Assembly (NCBI RefSeq): GCF_000151205.2
Contig: NC_016051.1
Span: 372,001 to 436,000 of the forward strand
Length of the DNA stretch: 64,000 nt
Reading direction: 5' to 3'
Origin: Thermococcus sp. AM4
Lineage (GTDB): Archaea; Methanobacteriota_B; Thermococci; Thermococcales; Thermococcaceae
Shown here: piece by piece, positions 16,562 through 24,548 of the stretch
Position numbering within the stretch: the stretch's first letter is position 1
Layout of the letters: the number at the start of each line of letters is the position of its first letter
Position numbers and translations under genes: made by a program
Notes under the pieces: model-generated
Told to the model about the DNA's origin: nothing
The model's database searches: none
The model's input: the letters and a program-made list of their open reading frames with translations, nothing else

Positions 16562-17353
16562 TCACCGTTTGAACTTTTCGATGAGCTTTTTAATCTCTTC
16601 CATCGTTTCCGGATCGGGATCCCAGGCCATGACCTCAAAACTGGGAACGCGAACGCTCACCCTCACCTTTCTCCTCCTCGCGATCCTGCTCACCTCGTAG
16701 TTCACTCTGTAGGCCAGGTCCATTAGTTCCGGTTTTATCGTTTCTTCCGTATCTATGTATTGGAGCGGGCACCCCTCGCGCCACTGCCTCCTCCTCGCGT
16801 GCTCGTACATGCGGTAGGGCTTTATCCCGACTTCGTCTGCGAGCTCCTCAACTTCCTCCGCCGTGTACCTAATCAGGGGACGGAGTATCGGAAGCCCAAT
16901 CCTCGGAAGCTCGCAGAGCCTTATGTCACCGGAACACTGGTCGAGCAGTGCCCCGATTATCTTGTCGTTGGCGTTGTCGCCCTTCGCTAAGACGTCAAAA
17001 CCGTTGTTGATGGCAAACCACTTGGCGTTCCAGAGCATGACCTTCTTGCAGTGGATGCAGACCGGCCCCTTCCTGCCAACGGCCTCGCGGAGGAGACCCT
17101 CTGTGATGTCCACGAGGTAGTGCTCGACGCCGAGGTTTTTTGTAAACTTCATCGCCCAGTTGAGCGTTTCGCGCCAGCTCCAGCGGTGAAAGAACGTTAA
17201 AGCGGAAACGTTGAGCTTAGCCTCCTTCAGGAGGTAGAGAGCGAGGGAGCTGTCCTTACCGCCCGAAAAAAGCATCAGTATTTTCCTGTCCCTTAAGCCG
17301 GTTTTCCGGGCGAAGTTCCGGAGATCCTCGATAACCGTCCCGATTTCCACCAT
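16562..17353 (-). CDS. PP-loop ATPase (tRNA-thiolation/TtcA-TtuA-like superfamily)
   Basis: 263 residues. The PP-loop LMLFSGGKDSSLALYLL binds ATP and adenylates its substrate. Cys pairs in GPVCIHCKK, together with CSGDIRLCELP and the REGCPLQYID cysteine, could hold a metal or Fe-S cluster as in tRNA thiolases. The target base or molecule is not deducible. First gene of the operon with PP2C and the PurM-like protein, overlapping or abutting the PP2C start. GTTTTTAAGGC near 17374 serves as a probable TATA. The family also contains QueC-like enzymes, so the exact reaction remains open. Confidence 0.75.
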   Translation of the reverse strand: MVEIGTVIEDLRNFARKTGLRDRKILMLFSGGKDSSLALYLLKEAKLNVSALTFFHRWSWRETLNWAMKFTKNLGVEHYLVDITEGLLREAVGRKGPVCIHCKKVMLWNAKWFAINNGFDVLAKGDNANDKIIGALLDQCSGDIRLCELPRIGLPILRPLIRYTAEEVEELADEVGIKPYRMYEHARRRQWREGCPLQYIDTEETIKPELMDLAYRVNYEVSRIARRRKVRVSVRVPSFEVMAWDPDPETMEEIKKLIEKFKR

Positions 17354-17473
17354 GTTTCTGAATACCCTCCGGCCTTAAAAACGTTTGAGAAACGCCCTGC
17401 AAACCCGGGATGCGGTTTTTAGAACTCCCCTGTTTTACATTTCGAACCTCTGAGTTTTGTTAGGCTCACCAAA

Positions 17474-17483
17474 GCTTTTTAAG
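17474..17483 (+). promoter_or_regulatory. BRE/TATA of the feo operon
   Basis: GCTTTTTAAG predicts transcription from about 17505, just upstream of the palindrome at 17508-17521. Confidence 0.5.
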
Positions 17484-17507
17484 TCTCCTGAGCAAACTGA
17501 AGTGGAA

Positions 17508-17521
17508 TTAGGAAAACCTAA
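17508..17521. promoter_or_regulatory. DtxR-like palindromic operator upstream of feoA
   Basis: TTAGGAAAACCTAA is a perfect 14-base palindrome around a four-A centre. The half-site TTAGG/CCTAA is shared with the consensus of iron-dependent DtxR/IdeR repressors. It covers the predicted transcription start and ends just before the feoA ribosome binding site, ideal for repression. A further TTAGGCTCACC lies at 17459-17469, upstream of the TATA, as a possible weaker half-site. Confidence 0.6.
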
Positions 17522-17532
17522 CGGTGATGAAC

Positions 17533-17760
17533 ATGATTGTGCCTTTACTCTCATTGAATCCCGGCGAGAGGGGCGTTGTAATCGATCTGCGAGGGGGGCC
17601 GAACTTCCGGAGCAGGCTCTACGCAATGGGCCTGGCGCCGGGTGCAATCGTCAGGGTTCTCGAGAACTATCCCAGGGGACCGGTTATAGTCGAGGCCGGC
17701 GGAACGAGGCTGGCCCTCGGCAAGGGAATGGCGGCGAAAGTGCTCGTGAGAAAGCTCTGA
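17533..17760 (+). CDS. feoA: Ferrous iron transport protein A (FeoA)
   Basis: 75 residues, SH3-like FeoA fold (LSLNPGERGVVIDLRGG, SRLYAMGLAPGAIVRVLENY, VEAGGTRLALGKGMAAKVLV). It acts as a cytosolic helper of the FeoB channel. GGTGA lies five bases before ATG 17533, so the in-frame GTG 17524 and ATG 17527 are less likely. Nine bases separate it from feoB. Expression is probably iron-controlled through the adjacent palindrome. Confidence 0.92.
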   Translation: MIVPLLSLNPGERGVVIDLRGGPNFRSRLYAMGLAPGAIVRVLENYPRGPVIVEAGGTRLALGKGMAAKVLVRKL

Positions 17761-17769
17761 GGTGGTAGC

Positions 17770-19758
17770 ATGGCGATGAGAGTTGTCGCCCTGGCCGGCA
17801 ACCCCAACGTTGGAAAGACGACGATATTCAACGCCCTAACTGGCATGCGCCAGCACGTCGGCAACTGGCCCGGCGTTACCGTCGAGAAGAAGGAGGGAGT
17901 TTTTGAGTACAAAGGGGAGCGCTTTCTCGTCGTTGATCTGCCCGGAACCTATTCTCTCACCGCCCACTCCGTTGACGAACTCGTCGCGAGGAACTTTCTC
18001 CTCAACGGAAACCCGGACGTAGTTGTGAACGTTGTAGATGCCACTTCTATTCTGCGAAACCTCTACCTCACGATGGAAATCTTCGAAATGGGACTGAAGA
18101 ACGTAATCATAGCCCTCAACAAGCTCGATTTGGCAGAGAAGAAGGGAATCAAGATAGACCCCGTGAAGATGTCCAAAGCCCTGGGCGTCCCTGTCATTCC
18201 GCTCAGCGCCAAGGAAGGGGCAGGAATCGAGGAGCTCAAGGAAAAGATATGGGAGATGGCGCACGGGAAGATAAAGACGAACCCCGTTCTACCGCGCTAC
18301 GACGAGGCTGTGGAGAGGGAAATCGAGCACATCTCCAAGTGCCTTGAGGGAACAAAGTTAGCGGGCCGCTACCCGCTCCGCTGGCTGGCGATAAAGCTCC
18401 TCCAGCGCGACGATGAGGTCATGAAGCTCGTTCTCCGCTATCTCGGCGAGGAGAAGCTGAAGGAGATAATGACCCACATAGGCGAGGCCGAGGAGCGCTA
18501 CGGGCGGGCGATGGACCTGATCATAGCCGGCCAGAAGTACGAGTTCATAGACGGCCTTACCCATGAGTTCATGAGCTACGGGAAGACAAAGGAGACGCTC
18601 ACAGACCAGCTCGACAGAATCCTCGTCCACCCCGTTTACGGCTTCATAGCGATGGCCTTCGTCTTCTACCTCGTCTTCAAGTTCGTCTTTGCCTTTGGAA
18701 TGCCCCTTCAGGGGATTCTGGACGATGCCTTCAGCAGGTTCGGCGAGTGGCTCGCTCCCCACATAGCGAATGAAACCCTTCGCGGCCTCCTCGTGGACGG
18801 CATAATCGGCGGTGTCGGCTCCGTCTTGAGCTTCTTCCCCCTCGTCTTCCTCCTGTTCCTCGCCTTATCTTTCCTCGAAGACCTCGGCTACATGGCGAGG
18901 GTAGCTGTGCTGATGGAGGGCATCCTCAGGAAGTTCGGACTGCCGGGCAAGGCTATAATACCGCTCATCCTCGGCCTCGGCTGCAACGTTCCAGCCGTTA
19001 TGGCCACGAGGACGCTCGACGAGGAAAGGGACAGGCTCGTTGCCATGTTCGTGAACCCGTTCATTCCATGTTCCGCACGTTTGAGCGTCATCAGCTTCCT
19101 CGTCGGGGCGTTCTTCGGTGGGGACGCCCTCGTCGCTCTGACAATCTATCTGCTCGCCTTCGCGGTGGCGTTGCTCTCTGCCAAGCTCGTGAGCAGGTTC
19201 GTTTCGGGCGAGGAGAGCCCCTTCGTCATCGAGCTCCCTGAGTTCCTCCTTCCAAGCTGGAGGAGTCTGCTCCTCCACTCGTGGGAAAGGAGCAAGGAGT
19301 TCGTCCAGAAGGCCGGAACGGTTATCCTCGTCGGTTCGATAGTGATATGGTACCTCAGCAACTACCCAGTGCCGATGGGAACCGGGAAGAGCTACGCCGA
19401 AAAGCTCGGCCACCTCGTTGCGCCTTACCTTCACCTTATGGGCCTCGACTGGAAGGCCGGAGTGAGCTTAATCTTCGGAATAATTGCCAAGGAGAACGTA
19501 ATCTCGACGTACAGCATCCTCTACAGCGGCTTGAGCGGTGATGCTCTCAAAGAAGCCATGATGTCCTCGATGAGTCCCCTGCAGGGCTTCGTCCTGGCGG
19601 TCGTTACGACGCTCTACATACCGTGCATAGCCACCATAGCGGCCATAAGGGCTGAGAGCAACTGGAAGTGGGCGCTCGCTGTAACTGCATACATGATAAC
19701 CGTCGCCTCGCTCCTCGGAATCCTGATATGGCACGTCGGAACGGCGCTGGGGTTGTGA
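17770..19758 (+). CDS. feoB: Ferrous iron transport protein B (FeoB)
   Basis: 662 residues, membrane Fe(II) transporter with a cytosolic GTPase. G1 AGNPNVGKTTIFNALTG, G3 DLPGTYSLTAHS, G4 LNKLDL and G5-like PLSAKEG are in the first 170 residues, followed by the helical GDI-like region. The membrane part contains two related gate sequences, GLGCNVPAVMATRTL and PFIPCSARLSVISF, each with the conserved cysteine, and a second half with STYSILYSGL and TLYIPCIATIAA. Length is normal for archaeal FeoB. GAGGTGGTAGC precedes the ATG. Middle gene of feoA-feoB-feoC-like. Confidence 0.96.
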   Translation: MAMRVVALAGNPNVGKTTIFNALTGMRQHVGNWPGVTVEKKEGVFEYKGERFLVVDLPGTYSLTAHSVDELVARNFLLNGNPDVVVNVVDATSILRNLYLTMEIFEMGLKNVIIALNKLDLAEKKGIKIDPVKMSKALGVPVIPLSAKEGAGIEELKEKIWEMAHGKIKTNPVLPRYDEAVEREIEHISKCLEGTKLAGRYPLRWLAIKLLQRDDEVMKLVLRYLGEEKLKEIMTHIGEAEERYGRAMDLIIAGQKYEFIDGLTHEFMSYGKTKETLTDQLDRILVHPVYGFIAMAFVFYLVFKFVFAFGMPLQGILDDAFSRFGEWLAPHIANETLRGLLVDGIIGGVGSVLSFFPLVFLLFLALSFLEDLGYMARVAVLMEGILRKFGLPGKAIIPLILGLGCNVPAVMATRTLDEERDRLVAMFVNPFIPCSARLSVISFLVGAFFGGDALVALTIYLLAFAVALLSAKLVSRFVSGEESPFVIELPEFLLPSWRSLLLHSWERSKEFVQKAGTVILVGSIVIWYLSNYPVPMGTGKSYAEKLGHLVAPYLHLMGLDWKAGVSLIFGIIAKENVISTYSILYSGLSGDALKEAMMSSMSPLQGFVLAVVTTLYIPCIATIAAIRAESNWKWALAVTAYMITVASLLGILIWHVGTALGL

Positions 19759-19760
19759 AG

Positions 19761-20015
19761 ATGGGGAAGCTGGAGGAAGTGCTGAGGCTCATCAACGAGG
19801 GCAAGCGGTTTCCCCAGGACATCGCGAGGGAGCTCGGGATTACGGTTGGGGAAGTCGAGGGAATAATCGAGCTCCTCAAAGGCCTCGGCTACATCGAGGA
19901 GGTTGAGAAAGGCCCGGCCTGCGAGACCTGCCCGCTAAGGAAGGTCTGCTACGGGAAGTGCCTGCTGCCCAAGGTGAAGGTGCTTAGGCCGAGCTTTGAC
20001 CTTCGAGAGGATTGA
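19761..20015 (+). CDS. FeoC-like winged-helix protein with four-cysteine cluster
   Basis: 84 residues starting two bases after the feoB stop (MGKLEEVLRLINEG). The first 45 residues form a winged helix (FPQDIARELGITVGEVEGII, LLKGLGYIEEV). The tail has C-x2-C-x5-C-x3-C (CETCPLRKVCYGKC), suited to an Fe-S cluster, as in bacterial FeoC. Size, position and motifs support an iron- or redox-sensing partner of FeoB. Whether it binds DNA or FeoB is unknown. An upstream in-frame extension inside feoB is not used. Confidence 0.82.
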   Translation: MGKLEEVLRLINEGKRFPQDIARELGITVGEVEGIIELLKGLGYIEEVEKGPACETCPLRKVCYGKCLLPKVKVLRPSFDLRED

Positions 20016-20065
20016 TCGTGAAATGAATTTCTCAGGCTTTCTCCCTCCTATTTTACGCCCGTAAA

Positions 20066-20074
20066 ATATTTAAG
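20066..20074 (+). promoter_or_regulatory. TATA box of the nucleotidyltransferase gene
   Basis: ATATTTAAG predicts transcription from about 20096, nine bases before the ATG. The GGTGATACC site lies across this predicted start. Confidence 0.45.
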
Positions 20075-20104
20075 CTTCCAGCCTTAGATGATGATGGTGA
20101 TACC

Positions 20105-21346
20105 ATGAAAGCGGTTATTCTCGCCGGAGGATTTGGTACGAGGTTGAGGCCAATCTCATCGACTAGGCCGAAGCCGATGGTCCCTGTTCTCGGCAAACCA
20201 AACCTCCAGTACCTGCTGGAGAGCCTCGAAAAGCTCAAGGAGATCGACGAGGTGATCCTCTCCGTCCACTACATGAGGGGAGAGATCAGGGAGTTCATTG
20301 AGGAGAAGATGGCGGATTACCCCAAGGAGATAAGGTTCGTCAACGATCCGATGCCCCTCGAGACCGGCGGCGCGCTCAAGAACGTTGAGGAGTACGTGGG
20401 CGAGGACTTCCTCGTGATCTACGGCGATGTTTTCACGAACTTCAACTTCGGGGAGCTCATCGAAGCCCACAGGAAGAACGACGGCCTCGTTACGGTCGCT
20501 GTTACAAAGGTCTACGACCCGGAGCGCTACGGTGTCGTTGAAACTGACGAAGATGGAAGGGTCGTTCACTTCGAGGAGAAGCCCCACAGGCCCAAGACCA
20601 ACCTCGTCGATGCCGGAATCTACGTCGTGAACAAGAAGGTCCTTGAGGAGATCCCCAAGGGCAAGGAGGTCTACTTCGAGCGCGAAATCCTGCCGAAGCT
20701 CGTGTCCAGGGGGCTCGTTTACGCGTACAGGATGCCCCGCGAGAACTACTGGGTCGACCTCGGAACGCCGGACGATCTCTTCTACGCGCACCAGATCGCG
20801 ATGGACGAGATAGCGAGGGAGAACGGCTACATGGTCATCAAGGAAAGCGCCGAGGTTCCTGAGGACGTTGAGATACAGGGGCCGGTTTACATCGATGAGG
20901 GCGTTAAGATCGGCCACAAGGTGAAGATCAAGTCGTACACCTACATTGGCCCCAACACGATCGTTGAGGACAGGGCGTACTTCAAGAGGGCCATCTTGAT
21001 CGGCAACGACATCGTTAAGGCCGAGGCGGAGATCAAGGACAGCATCCTCGGGGAGGGCGTCGTCGTAGGGCGAAACGTCATCCTCAAGGAGAACGCGGTC
21101 GTCGGCGACTACGCCAGGATCTACGACAACCTCGTTATCTACGGTGCCAAGATACTGCCATGGAAGAAGGTCGAGGAGTACGAGGCCTACATCAAGGTAA
21201 AGCTCGACCCGACGAAGGTCAGGCCCGGCCAGTACCCGGACCGCTGTCCGCTCGGCCTGCCGGAGTGCATCTACAAGAAGTTCAAGTCCATAGCCGGCGA
21301 GAAGCCGCCGTGCGACGAGTGCATCGAGAACCAGTGGCTGTTCTGA
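20105..21346 (+). CDS. Sugar-1-phosphate nucleotidyltransferase (mannose/glucose-1-P type) with Cys-rich tail
   Basis: 413 residues. The N-terminal nucleotidyltransferase has AGGFGTRLRPISSTRPKPM, LETGGALKNV, IYGDVFTNFN and DAGIYV. It makes an NDP-sugar for surface glycans or glycolipids. The middle (about 255-350) is a left-handed beta-helix with hexapeptide-like IGP/GVKIG/GEGVVVGRNVIL repeats. The tail is unusual: CPLGLPECIYKKF followed by CDECIENQWLF, four cysteines that could bind a metal. GGTGATACC precedes the ATG. The exact sugar and base (GDP-Man versus dTDP/UDP-Glc) cannot be fixed by eye. Monocistronic. Confidence 0.87.
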   Translation: MKAVILAGGFGTRLRPISSTRPKPMVPVLGKPNLQYLLESLEKLKEIDEVILSVHYMRGEIREFIEEKMADYPKEIRFVNDPMPLETGGALKNVEEYVGEDFLVIYGDVFTNFNFGELIEAHRKNDGLVTVAVTKVYDPERYGVVETDEDGRVVHFEEKPHRPKTNLVDAGIYVVNKKVLEEIPKGKEVYFEREILPKLVSRGLVYAYRMPRENYWVDLGTPDDLFYAHQIAMDEIARENGYMVIKESAEVPEDVEIQGPVYIDEGVKIGHKVKIKSYTYIGPNTIVEDRAYFKRAILIGNDIVKAEAEIKDSILGEGVVVGRNVILKENAVVGDYARIYDNLVIYGAKILPWKKVEEYEAYIKVKLDPTKVRPGQYPDRCPLGLPECIYKKFKSIAGEKPPCDECIENQWLF

Positions 21347-21413
21347 TGCCGTTGTACATTCTTATTTTTTAAGCCTCGCCCGTTAGGACGGAGAGCGATG
21401 AACGTTTTTGTCC

Positions 21414-22220
21414 TCAATATTTCATCCTCGGGTTATACTCGAGAAGCATCATCCCGTTTTTGAATATCCTTATGGTTCCGCTCTCAGAGAGGCTTATGGC
21501 GGTTGCCTTGGTCAGCTTGGTTATGCCCGCCGCGGCTATGTGCCTGCTTCCCAGACCGGGGGGAAGTCTCAGATCGAGGCTCTTAGGATCCACCTCAAGG
21601 TAAACTCCCGCGGCCAGTATCCTTCCCCTGGAGCTCACTATGAAGGCCCCGTCCAGCTGGGCGAACTCCTTGATGATCTCCTTGCTCTCCCGGTCAAGGA
21701 CGTTTATCCTGTGGCCCTTGAAGGGATTCGGCAGCATGCTGTGGGAGTGCTTCATGACGTTCTTGACGTCGCCGACGACGAAGATCGTGCCGATCGGGTG
21801 CCCCTCCCTCCCCTCGATGCTCAGTTCAATGGCTATCTCGAGGAGCCTCTGGACAACTGATTGGGACTGGGAGAAAAAGCCGTTGACCGCGAAGAGGTTC
21901 TTTTTAACGGATTTGATGCCGAGCTCGGAACTCGACACGTAGACGAACGATTCTCCCTCCTTTATGAGGCCCTGCTCTATCAGGAAGGCCGAAACGAGGT
22001 TGAGAACGCTCTCCCTGTCGAGGGTTGGGGGAATGCTGAGGCGGATTAGGCGCCTGTTGCGCACGTCGAAAACGGGCCCTATGACGACAACTGTAAACTT
22101 TGTGTTGAGGAGAAGTGCCGACTCAACCTCCTTTGGAGGGGCCTCTAAGAAGACTATTATCCGGGCCTTTATCCTCTCGGCAACGGCAACCGCTGTCTCA
22201 CTAAGGACATTAATTGTCAT
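21414..22220 (-). CDS. dacZ: Diadenylate cyclase (archaeal DacZ-type, DisA_N domain)
   Basis: 268 residues. The C-terminal half is a DisA_N domain with the catalytic DGAFIVSSRGRILAAG and GSRHIAAAGITK (DGA and RHxxA motifs), so it should join two ATP into the second messenger c-di-AMP. The N-terminal half is an archaeal PK-like domain, not the DNA-binding DisA tail. No transmembrane segment, unlike bacterial CdaA. It has its own promoter (TTTTAAATA on the minus strand at 22255-22263). c-di-AMP controls osmotic balance in haloarchaea, and a similar role here is inference. Confidence 0.87.
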   Translation of the reverse strand: MTINVLSETAVAVAERIKARIIVFLEAPPKEVESALLLNTKFTVVVIGPVFDVRNRRLIRLSIPPTLDRESVLNLVSAFLIEQGLIKEGESFVYVSSSELGIKSVKKNLFAVNGFFSQSQSVVQRLLEIAIELSIEGREGHPIGTIFVVGDVKNVMKHSHSMLPNPFKGHRINVLDRESKEIIKEFAQLDGAFIVSSRGRILAAGVYLEVDPKSLDLRLPPGLGSRHIAAAGITKLTKATAISLSESGTIRIFKNGMMLLEYNPRMKY

Positions 22221-22254
22221 TTTTTCGACCCTTAGGGGGATCTTCCCGTTGGAT

Positions 22255-22263
22255 TATTTAAAA
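22255..22263 (-). promoter_or_regulatory. TATA box of dacZ
   Basis: TTTTAAATA on the minus strand, about 38 bases from the ATG; predicted transcription start near 22233. Shares a 120-base divergent region with ubiX. Confidence 0.45.
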
Positions 22264-22304
22264 TTTTTGTTACCAACCGGGGATCCTTGCGGGGAATTAG
22301 GTAA

Positions 22305-22314
22305 GCTTAAAAAG
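22305..22314 (+). promoter_or_regulatory. BRE/TATA of the ubiX-lrp operon
   Basis: GCTTAAAAAG predicts transcription from about 22336, with a leader of eight bases. Confidence 0.45.
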
Positions 22315-22343
22315 GGTAAACTTGTATAAATGGAGGGAGATTG

Positions 22344-22892
22344 ATGAGGGGAAAGCTCAGGGTAGTGGTCGCGATAACCGGAGCCAGCGGCAGCGTTTAC
22401 GGTGTGAAGCTAATCGAAACACTCAGGATGCTTGGACATGAGGTTATAACCCTGGCATCGAAGAGCGGAATGGCTGTTGCAAAGCACGAGCTCGGGGTTG
22501 ATCTAAAGCCGGATTACGACGAGGATGACCTATTTGCCCCCGTTGCCTCGGGTTCTTATCGCTTCGACGCGATGGTTATAGCTCCGTGCTCCATGAAAAC
22601 CCTGGCCTCGATAGCCAGCGGTATAACGGACAACCTGATAGCCCGGACGGCGGACGTGGCGCTAAAGGAGAGGCGGAAGCTGGTGCTCCTCATCCGCGAG
22701 ACCCCGCTGAACGTGATACACATCGAGAACATGCTCCGCGTTTCGAGGGCAGGCGCGATAGTTATGCCAGCTTCTCCAGGTTTTTACACAAAGCCCAAAA
22801 CATTGGATGATATGGTAAACTTTATAATATGGAGAGTCCTAGATCAGATCGGGGTAAATGTAAACTATCCAAGGTGGGGTGAAGGGCCATGA
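22344..22892 (+). CDS. ubiX: UbiX-family flavin prenyltransferase
   Basis: 182 residues. UbiX joins a dimethylallyl group to FMN to make the prenylated cofactor of UbiD decarboxylases. The flavoprotein fold shows [20 protein letters not shown], the [23 protein letters not shown] loop and [16 protein letters not shown]; these fit the family. The start ATG has GGAGGGAGATTG upstream. No ubiD is adjacent. The prenyl donor would come from the mevalonate pathway, two enzymes of which are in this window. The stop overlaps the Lrp-family ATG (ATGA). Confidence 0.9.
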   Translation: MRGKLRVVVAITGASGSVYGVKLIETLRMLGHEVITLASKSGMAVAKHELGVDLKPDYDEDDLFAPVASGSYRFDAMVIAPCSMKTLASIASGITDNLIARTADVALKERRKLVLLIRETPLNVIHIENMLRVSRAGAIVMPASPGFYTKPKTLDDMVNFIIWRVLDQIGVNVNYPRWGEGP

Positions 22893-23371
22893 TACAGCTC
22901 GACGACCTCGATAGGGCTATACTCAGGTTGCTCAAAAAGGACGCGAGGCTTACGATCTCCGAGATAGCCGAAGCGCTTAACAGGCCCGAGTCCACTGTTC
23001 ACTTCAGGATCAAAAAGCTCATTGAGAGAGGAGTTATAGACCACTACACGATACTCCTTGGACCCGAACTAAGGCCCAAGAGGACCGCTTTGGTTATCCT
23101 CCAAGTTGAAACGCCCATAATTGAGGACTTCCTCGAGCGCTACGTTAACCATATAATGAAGACCCTTTCGATGCTTCCCAACGTCCTCCTCGTTGCCAAG
23201 AGCGGTAGGGACACTGTTATAGCCCTGCTCGGCGACGAGAACGAGGAGAAACTCAACGCCTTCATAGACGAGAACATAAGGACCCTGCCGACGCTCAAGT
23301 CGGTCAACGTTTACCCGATAGACGACGTGAAGAAGGGCGAGGAGCTGGTGGGCTTCCTCGTGGAGGTGTAG
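22889..23371 (+). CDS. Lrp/AsnC-family transcriptional regulator
   Basis: 160 residues. An N-terminal winged helix ([41 protein letters not shown]) is followed by a RAM-like ferredoxin-fold ligand domain. Overlaps ubiX by four bases, so both are made together, and regulation of ubiX or of itself is possible. The effector amino acid is not known. The gene is followed after seven bases by the CYTH gene, so the operon probably has three genes. Confidence 0.88.
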   Translation: MIQLDDLDRAILRLLKKDARLTISEIAEALNRPESTVHFRIKKLIERGVIDHYTILLGPELRPKRTALVILQVETPIIEDFLERYVNHIMKTLSMLPNVLLVAKSGRDTVIALLGDENEEKLNAFIDENIRTLPTLKSVNVYPIDDVKKGEELVGFLVEV

Positions 23372-23378
23372 CCAGGGC

Positions 23379-23888
23379 ATGGAGATCGAGGTGAAGTTCC
23401 GCGTGGATTTTGAGGAGACAAGGAAAAAGCTTGAATCCCTCGGTGCTGAGCTTGTCAGAACCGAGGAGCAAGAGGACCTCTATTTCTCCCTTCCGCCGAA
23501 CGAGCTGCTGAGGCTTCGACTGATACGGAACCTTGGGAAGGCGTACCTCACCCACAAGATAATTACAGATCCCGGCAGGAACGAGGAGTTCGACGAGATC
23601 GAGGTCGAAGTTTCGAGCTTTGAGGGGGCGAGGGAGATACTGAGGCGCCTCGGCTTCCGGGAGGACGTGCTGATAAGGAAGCACCGCCTCGTTTACAAAC
23701 TCGGAAACGTTACCTTCGAGCTCAACAGAGTGGAATGTGTTGGGGATTTTCTGGACATCGAGGTGATCTCCGAGAACCCGGTGGAAGCAAAGGGGAAAAT
23801 CTGGGAGCTCGCGAGGAAGCTTGGGCTGGGTGAAAACGACGTCGAGCCCCGGCTTTACACCGAATTGATAAAGGAAAAAGGATGCTAA
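23379..23888 (+). CDS. CYTH-domain protein (class IV adenylate cyclase/triphosphatase-like)
   Basis: 169 residues. The CYTH signature ExExK is at the very N-terminus (MEIEVKFRV), followed by charged strands of a triphosphate tunnel: LRLRLIRNLGKAYLTHK, EIEVEVSSFEG, IRKHRLVYKLGNVTFELNRV, FLDIEVIS. CyaB-type enzymes make cAMP or cleave inorganic or thiamine triphosphate; the activity here is not decided by sequence. Third gene after ubiX-lrp. The 3' end overlaps the HEAT-like gene by four bases. Confidence 0.87.
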   Translation: MEIEVKFRVDFEETRKKLESLGAELVRTEEQEDLYFSLPPNELLRLRLIRNLGKAYLTHKIITDPGRNEEFDEIEVEVSSFEGAREILRRLGFREDVLIRKHRLVYKLGNVTFELNRVECVGDFLDIEVISENPVEAKGKIWELARKLGLGENDVEPRLYTELIKEKGC

Positions 23889-24448
23889 ACCAGCTTTTCG
23901 AGGGTTTCCCTCGCTATATCGCCGAGCTTTACCCACTTCTTGCCCTCGAAGGGGAGTATGACTTTATCCTCAACGTCAACGAGCTCCTTCACGAGGCCCT
24001 CAAGCTCCTTTATCCTGAACTCGCCGATGAGAACCAGCATAAAGCCCTTCTGGTTGAGGTCGCCCTCCCTTAGAACGCGCTCCGCCTCCTTCATGAACAG
24101 CCCCCAGTACTTCCTCGCCACGTCGGGGAGGTCCTTTGCGAGGCGGTAGAGGAGTATCATTGCGTTCTCGCGGACGTAGGGGTTGCGGGACTCCACGAGG
24201 CTGAGGAGCCTTTTAATCGTTTCCTCGTTGAGGTGGGGCTTTATAACGTCGGGGTTGTTCTCCATGACCATGACTATTGTGAGGAGGGCGTCGCCAACGA
24301 TGCCCGGGTTTGAATCCTGGAGGAGCTCGAACAGCGCCTCCCTGACTTTCTTGTCCTTGACGGCATCCTCCACGACCAGCTGTATCTGATCCCCCTCAAG
24401 CATCTTCTTGACTTTACCCTTCTTTGATCCGAATGACAGGAATCCCAT
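23885..24448 (-). CDS. HEAT-like helical repeat protein
   Basis: 187 residues from MGFLSFGSKK, with AAGGTGA five bases upstream; a GTG three codons earlier is less likely. The chain is built of paired helices of 35-40 residues (VREALFELLQDSNPGIVGDALL, NPYVRENAMILLYRLAKDL, LNQKGFMLVLIGEFRIKELE), consistent with HEAT/ARM repeats that bind proteins. The basic N-terminal GSKKGKVKKM stands apart. No enzyme motif. Its partner is unknown. Confidence 0.68.
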   Translation of the reverse strand: MGFLSFGSKKGKVKKMLEGDQIQLVVEDAVKDKKVREALFELLQDSNPGIVGDALLTIVMVMENNPDVIKPHLNEETIKRLLSLVESRNPYVRENAMILLYRLAKDLPDVARKYWGLFMKEAERVLREGDLNQKGFMLVLIGEFRIKELEGLVKELVDVEDKVILPFEGKKWVKLGDIARETLEKLV

Positions 24449-24470
24449 TGATATCACCTTCTTTCAGTTT

Positions 24471-24501
24471 GGTTCCGAACGGTTAAATCCTTTTTGGAAC
24501 C
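24471..24501. promoter_or_regulatory. Inverted repeat between divergent HEAT-like and GT39 genes
   Basis: GGTTCC at 24471-24476 and GGAACC at 24496-24501 form a 6-base inverted repeat. The TTTAACC element for the minus-strand gene lies between the arms. It could be an operator; the arms are short. Confidence 0.25.
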
Positions 24502-24548
24502 GGGCCTAAAGTTTTAAAGAAAGGGTCTTATCTTGGTGGGGGGATTGA

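Noticed and set aside
17354-17473. Search for an RNA gene or riboswitch upstream of feoA
   Set aside because: Only short promoter elements and the palindrome are visible; no stable extended fold found by eye.
20156-20917. A 253-codon open frame antisense to the nucleotidyltransferase
   Set aside because: Mirror of a well-defined enzyme; composition is that of reversed GC-rich codons.
21355-21413. TATTTTTTAAGC promoter-like element followed by a GCGATGA C-box-like sequence, considered as a C/D box sRNA
   Set aside because: No matching D box (CTGA) or C'/D' pair at suitable distance; more simply the 3' region between two convergent genes.
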